From Paragonimus westermani (taxonomy: Eukaryota > Platyhelminthes > Trematoda > Plagiorchiida > Troglotrematidae), in contig QNGE01000911.1 of the NCBI GenBank assembly GCA_008508345.1, positions 9,833-73,832 on the forward strand: a stretch of 64,000 nucleotides of DNA. The letters are read 5' to 3'. Position 1 is the first letter of the stretch. Each line of letters opens with the position of its first letter. A program made the translations under genes and the position numbers. Under the pieces are notes generated by a model, which was not told where the DNA came from, made no database searches, and worked only from the letters and a program-made list of their open reading frames with translations. Shown here in pieces: positions 59,407-64,000 of the stretch.

Positions 59407-61164
59407 GTAAGTTATGTTGTGCACGATGGGTCAGAAATTGTCTTGAAATTACTCTACTAGAATCTGTGATTTAGACGCTCCAATGCACCTTCGAGCGTAT
59501 ATCACACCTTGATTTCACTTCATCCTCATACTTTGTTCGAGCCTGTATGTATCGTGTTTGTCGAAAGCATGCGTGTACAGTGAAAGCCACGCCCTATATT
59601 TGTTGATTTTTTTTCACAACCGTAAAATAAATATCTCGTGCCTCTGAGAGAGACTAATGTTCACTGTAACGTGACAAATCTGTGCCAACCCTGTTCAAAA
59701 TGAAGAACGTCTGGCCTCACACGAGCACACCCAACTGTGCACAGACTTATTGGCGTTCCCATACAATGATTTTGACGTATTTTCTTGCATACCATTTCGT
59801 ACATCATAATTTTACCACACGTAAAACATTTGGTTGGTGACCATGTGCACGTATGTTAGAGTAGACCGGATAAACAGACTGCCACTTCAGGTTTCGATCA
59901 GCGGGAACGTGGATGCCTCATTGTTGGTAAATTGTTATGAAAAATTAATCGATTGACCGGTCATCCAAATCACGATTTGATGTCGTTTTACAGTGAAACC
60001 TCACGAGTGCGCGAAGAGGTGTACTGTTGTATCCTTTCCTGTTCAACACTGGACCACTAAGGTTACAATTTGTGACTGACTGTACGTATGCTACTGTCGT
60101 CAGACTGATAAACTCCGATTGTTACAGAAGTGACATTAGTAGTGAAGGTTTGTATGAAGGAAAGCTGTGAGTTAGTCATTCAGAAGCCGTTCGCCTGTTG
60201 TTGATACGACAGGTTCGATTTAACTTAAAATTCTTAAGGCAATCCAAGGCTTCAACTTCCGAGTATCACAAGAACAAGTTTTGCTAGTAATACATGCTCA
60301 GCGCTCAACAGCTGTGTTGGTGGATCCAAGTGTAAACTGTTCGAGAAGTTCTGCTTAGTGAATTATCCCTGTGGATCATTCTTTGGATTCCGTAGGATGC
60401 AAGGTTTTGGGTGAGTGAATCAGTCCAATGCGAGACTCCTGGGCTTTCTGCGTAGATTCGCAGCTCAGCTAATAAAGCGCTTGTCGCATTTGAACACGCT
60501 GTTTCTGTTGCTGGTTGGAACTCAACCGAAGCCCAGGTCTTTTTCAGTCAAATCTTCTATAAATCTTCTAATGTTCTGGAAGAAACTAAGTTGTGTTAGG
60601 TAGTCAGAGGCCGGTGTACTGAGTAAAAGAGTTTCCATAACTTCATAAGCTTCGGGACTGTGTTGCGATCTGCACCGTAGTTGGACTGTTCAGAGTATTT
60701 GGAAATAGAAAGAGTACTGAGGTGAATGCGCTTAATTCTTCAAATTCATCTCTGCACAAATATTCTAAATAGTACTTTCAATGGAACCGTAATTCATGAT
60801 CTGTCAAAAATTACCCACAACACGTGTCAATCACCTGAAACGAAGTTCCCTAATTTCACGGTTCAATGAATATAGAAGATTGGTTGTGAATTCACCAGAT
60901 CTTGTTACGTTACGCTTTCAGTGCAAACTGAGTAACACACCGAAATTTGTCCAAGTTGCAAAGAATACAGCTACTGGGCATAACTGTCTGCTGTCATTGG
61001 TAGTAACCTAATTTGAACAAAACCGTTAGAACACGAAAACGGGCAGATGCAAGCATTTCGTACCGAATCGTCGGTACCAAATTTACAATAACATGAAACG
61101 GGTTTTTATATCGAGCACTTAGGGGAGCAGGGTGGATAGTCAGTTGGTGGTTTAGGAAAGGTCA
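59407..61164 (+). other. GLDC intron 3; nothing recognised
   Basis: I searched by eye for the next P-protein exon (YTPYQ, LLNFQTM) and did not find it here or further right. Confidence 0.5.
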
Positions 61165-61845
61165 CTAAGTGCAGGGAAGGGTCAAGTTTACGAGCAATTG
61201 TTTCTGAACACACAAGGTCGGCTTCAGTCGATTGATTGCGACCGCCTCAGCAAACCGCAAGAATCTTGGATTCGAGTGACCTAATAGGATTCTGAATGCA
61301 CAAATTGGATCGATAACGTGACCAGTAGTCAGGACGTGTCTTGCGACTGCGGACGTTGATTGCTTGCGTGTTTCAACCACATTGTCGTTCTTCTGTAATA
61401 CAGATCTCTGCACCCATTTAGGCAAATGTTCCTTCACTCTGGAGATCATGCACCTCTCGGTTCTGCCTATGTAACTTTAATTGCAGTTACATGTAAATTG
61501 GTAGACACAATATGAGGTGGCACCGATAGGGACAGGCAGTTTCTGGGTCCGGGCTAATACACAGAGTTCCGTTGCGTTGAATGTTCGTTTAATCGAATTC
61601 ACTAGTCTTTGAGTTGTTTGATGCATGCAATAATCACCTTTAAAAGGCAATTCTATACAGACCCTCTTTTTTCTCACAGTAACCACCTGTTCGGGAGGTG
61701 GTTTCGGTTTACTATGCCTTTCTATGAACCTTTTTGGATACCCGTTAGATTGCAATGTAGATGTGATCAAGTCTAGTTACTTCGCAAGACTATCCTGTGT
61801 AAAGATGCGCCTGGCTCATGTGAATAGTGTATTCATTAGTGCGCC
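61165..61845 (-). mobile_element. Penelope-like element relic: RT end and GIY-YIG endonuclease
   Basis: Read down from 61845: LMNTLFT.ARRIFTQDSLAK, LDLITSTLQSNGYPKRFIE, CIELPFKGDYCMHQTTQRL, VNSIKRTFNATELCVL, then CVYQFTCNCN, a TAA stop, SYIGRTERCMISRVKEHLPK, ARHVLTTGH and FRFAEAVAINRLKP-like text. The VY...YIGRTER...RVKEH pattern is the GIY-YIG domain that follows RT in Penelope-like elements. The single stop between CNCN and SYIG and the missing 5' part mark it as dead, although the two open halves (61165-61449, 61477-61770) are well kept. Confidence 0.8.
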
Positions 61846-62744
61846 TGTTTCAAATTTTTAAAGTAACCTGGTTGTTTATTACGTCCCTTTCAGCAAAATT
61901 CTCACCTACATTTGAAAATATTTGGAACTGTCACATATTAACGTCTAGATTCTGAAAGCATTCCTCAACCAGTATCCAACGCACCTTACTATTAACACAG
62001 TGTTGTGATTTCGCCACTAAACTCAAATTTTAGCGGTTAGAGGAGGCTTGCAATGCGTATGTGTATCTTACTCTACGTGTCCAACGGTATTAGAGGAGTG
62101 TGAAGTAAGCGAACAAAATTTACTCGCAGTAAGATATTGGTTCTGAAGTACTAAGAATCATAGAAATATTAAGCATGCGTAAACGAGATGAAGTTATGAC
62201 ACACAGAGAGGTACCTAACACAGACACAAGCATCGGAGTCTGAAGCATGTGACATTGTTGGCTTTTTAGCTTGCTAACATTATCATAACCGGTTGTACAC
62301 CATTTCAATATCGTCCGGACTGTCATACCGCTTAACTAGTAGCGATATTATCATGAATGAATGTACCAAAGCGTCGTTTATGGCCATTGTGAAGAGTGAA
62401 ATCTCAACGGTTCATTGTGTTGCGCTTACATGCGAAACGTCAAAATTGAAGATTGCCCAGTAGCCACAAGAAACAAACACATGATTCTTCACAGTACTGG
62501 TGGTATTTTTCTCATCTTTGCTGGATGGTTGTAGGTGTTCTAGTTGGTTGTCCACCGTTCATCCCAAGTATGAGGTTGAACAGAACAATTTTTTGACATC
62601 TTCCATGCAAACTGTATCAGGTGATCTAACGGCCGATCAGTTTTATGACCACTGCAAGGGAAAAGCGGGTAGAGCAATCCACTAATTGCGAGAGACTTTT
62701 TGCCGTCCAACTAAAGAAAACTCGTATCGCTGATGAGTAGTCGG
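61846..62744 (+). other. GLDC intron 3; nothing firmly recognised
   Basis: The frame 62500-62685 (+) ends in MQTVSGDLTADQFYDHCKGK, which has a protein-like look, but I cannot assign it. Confidence 0.4.
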
Positions 62745-63070
62745 GGATTTGGTTTATTTTCAAGTTGACCATCACTCACATTTGATCGCAGCGTTCGCAT
62801 TCAGATAGACTTTCCAGCCAGCCTCTTTCGAAAAGAAGCACTAGACTCGAGTTTCGCTCTCATTAGAGCTCGTCAGTAGTGCATATCCTTGCCACGGCCG
62901 GGATTTGAACTCCGGACATTCCAATCATGAGGCAACCGTGTTAACCACTGCGCCATTGACCTCACATTAGGCACGACCGAATCATCAAATCTGAACGCTC
63001 AACCACTCTCGCTTGTGAGCAGTGATCAGGTTGCCCGATCGTCTCGAGAGGAGACACAGCTTGCTGTGAT
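62745..63070 (-). mobile_element. tRNA-derived SINE, best-kept copy
   Basis: On the minus strand it has a leader (ctcgagacgatcgggcaacc), an A-box-like tggcgcagtggttaacacgg (about 62937-62956), a B-box-like ggagttcaaatccc (about 62903-62916), then ggccgtggcaaggatatgc and a body shared with 26303-26605, ending near tcaacttgaaaata. Its tRNA-like part is cleaner than in the other copies. Confidence 0.75.
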
Positions 63071-64000
63071 AAAGCACGAAAACTGTCGAAATGATGTGGA
63101 TGATAACGAATCAAAGTGTCCAGTCCACGTGATCAAGAAGTAACAGTCTAACGAATCTTGTTTTGTATGAGAGCGAATTAATTGAATCATTAAAGATCGA
63201 GGCTAGAAAAAAGGCTTGTGTTTACGAATATTCCTTATAAAAGCAGTCAAGTCACACATTTCTCCAATCACCTGTCGTTTACTGCTGTTAGGAAAACATT
63301 CGCAGAAACGTGCTCTGCTTATAACATTCTAAGTGCCCAATAGTGTCTATCCGTTTTCTGGACAAATGTTCTGTTCGCACTCAAAGCATGAACATTTGTT
63401 TAGTATACACTGTGCGGTACCTTACGGTAAGGAGTTTGCTTGGAAGAATGTGAACTCAATAGTGCGCTCGACTAAAAAACTTCAACGAGATGCATGGTAA
63501 ACGTCCTTGTCACTCACCTACCGAACTTTAATCACACGACTGAACCGATGACAAGACTCAAGGTTATCTATGAAGGTCTGGTCAGCCAATCCGGGACAAA
63601 CCTGCAATATCAAAGACCAAGACTCCTGTGACCGACGATCTATCTGAATTATTTCCGTTAATGTCAATCAAGTTGACATTTTCTTTTCCTTTCAACGTGT
63701 AATTGTAAACCTCAATATTGGCATGTTTGCGAAATGTTAAACAGAAATATATTTACTAATCCAGTTCCCTCCTGAGGCAAAGGCAAGAAACAGGAAAGTT
63801 TGCGTTCCCAAACACAATGTGCATTTTTGAGTCTCGACGTGATTTTATCTCCAGATTACAGAGTTTTGGTCTTCCTGTTATGATTCACACAGAAATGAAG
63901 CTATACATTTTTAAAGCCACATTAACATTATGAACACCACGTGGTAAGCGTATCCCATTTTATCCAACGGACAGTAGCATTCACTTGAGTAGAGCCAGAA
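63071..64000 (+). other. GLDC intron 3, right end of window; nothing recognised
   Basis: AT-rich sequence without long open frames or repeat motifs I could identify. Confidence 0.5.

Noticed and set aside
62500..62685. Candidate for the next GLDC exon (contains QTVSGDLTADQ)
   Set aside because: The P-protein family has LLNFQTM..DLTG at this stage, but the flanking residues here do not match and the required YTPYQ block and phase are missing.

Overview
This window looks like nuclear DNA of a flatworm, most likely a digenean trematode with large introns (a fluke other than a schistosome, judging by its moderate base composition). The evidence is protein genes broken into short exons by introns of 0.1 to 18.5 kb, GT-AG splice sites, and a repeat load of RTE-type LINEs, Ty3/gypsy remnants, Penelope-like elements and tRNA-derived SINEs. 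The species is an inference. There are no operons, bacterial genes or CRISPR arrays.

Two host genes are supported, both on the + strand. (1) The 3' part of a class 3 (fatty-aldehyde type) aldehyde dehydrogenase has six exons at 2349-2475, 12165-12268, 12556-12688, 12819-12889, 13416-13531 and 16690-16823, ending at a TAA. Its 5' exons lie left of the window. (2) The 5' part of the mitochondrial glycine decarboxylase P-protein (GLDC) has exons at 33659 (or 33587)-33865, 52362-52440 and 59271-59406. Its 3' part lies right of the window. All reading-frame phases join correctly in both genes.

The rest, over 95% of the window, is intron and intergenic sequence filled with decayed transposons. From left to right: an RTE 5'-UTR scrap (1-150); RTE 3' tails in opposite orientation (2945-3200 and 4660-4950); an RTE palindrome and a 2-kb minus-strand RTE (5513-8060); a 2.8-kb plus-strand RTE carrying two nested insertions (9071-11835); RTE scraps around the last aldehyde dehydrogenase exon (15600-16020, 16930-17290); gypsy RNase H (18790-18995); a minus-strand RTE copy (20262-21655); gypsy RT (24285-24566); a SINE (26303-26605); a nearly full-length RTE just after GLDC exon 1 (33960-37020); SINE pieces (38155-40915); a Penelope piece (42215-42650); a gypsy protease/RT/RNase H relic (43130-45165); a tRNA-like repeat (56118-56200); an RTE 3' end just upstream of GLDC exon 3 (58650-59135); a Penelope RT/GIY-YIG relic (61165-61845); and a SINE (62745-63070).

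The most interesting signals are structural. A ~1-kb, almost identical inverted repeat flanks the last five aldehyde dehydrogenase exons, and both arms share the same internal ~313-bp LTR-like insertion. A 292-bp palindrome sits at 5660-6412. A 590-bp tract at 9071-9660 is nearly identical to 35330-35919 with sharp edges. A 257-bp fold-back insertion with a 17-bp target-site duplication contains a hammerhead-ribozyme-like core. Together these suggest patchy gene conversion or segmental duplication among old LINE copies. No clearly new protein system was found.
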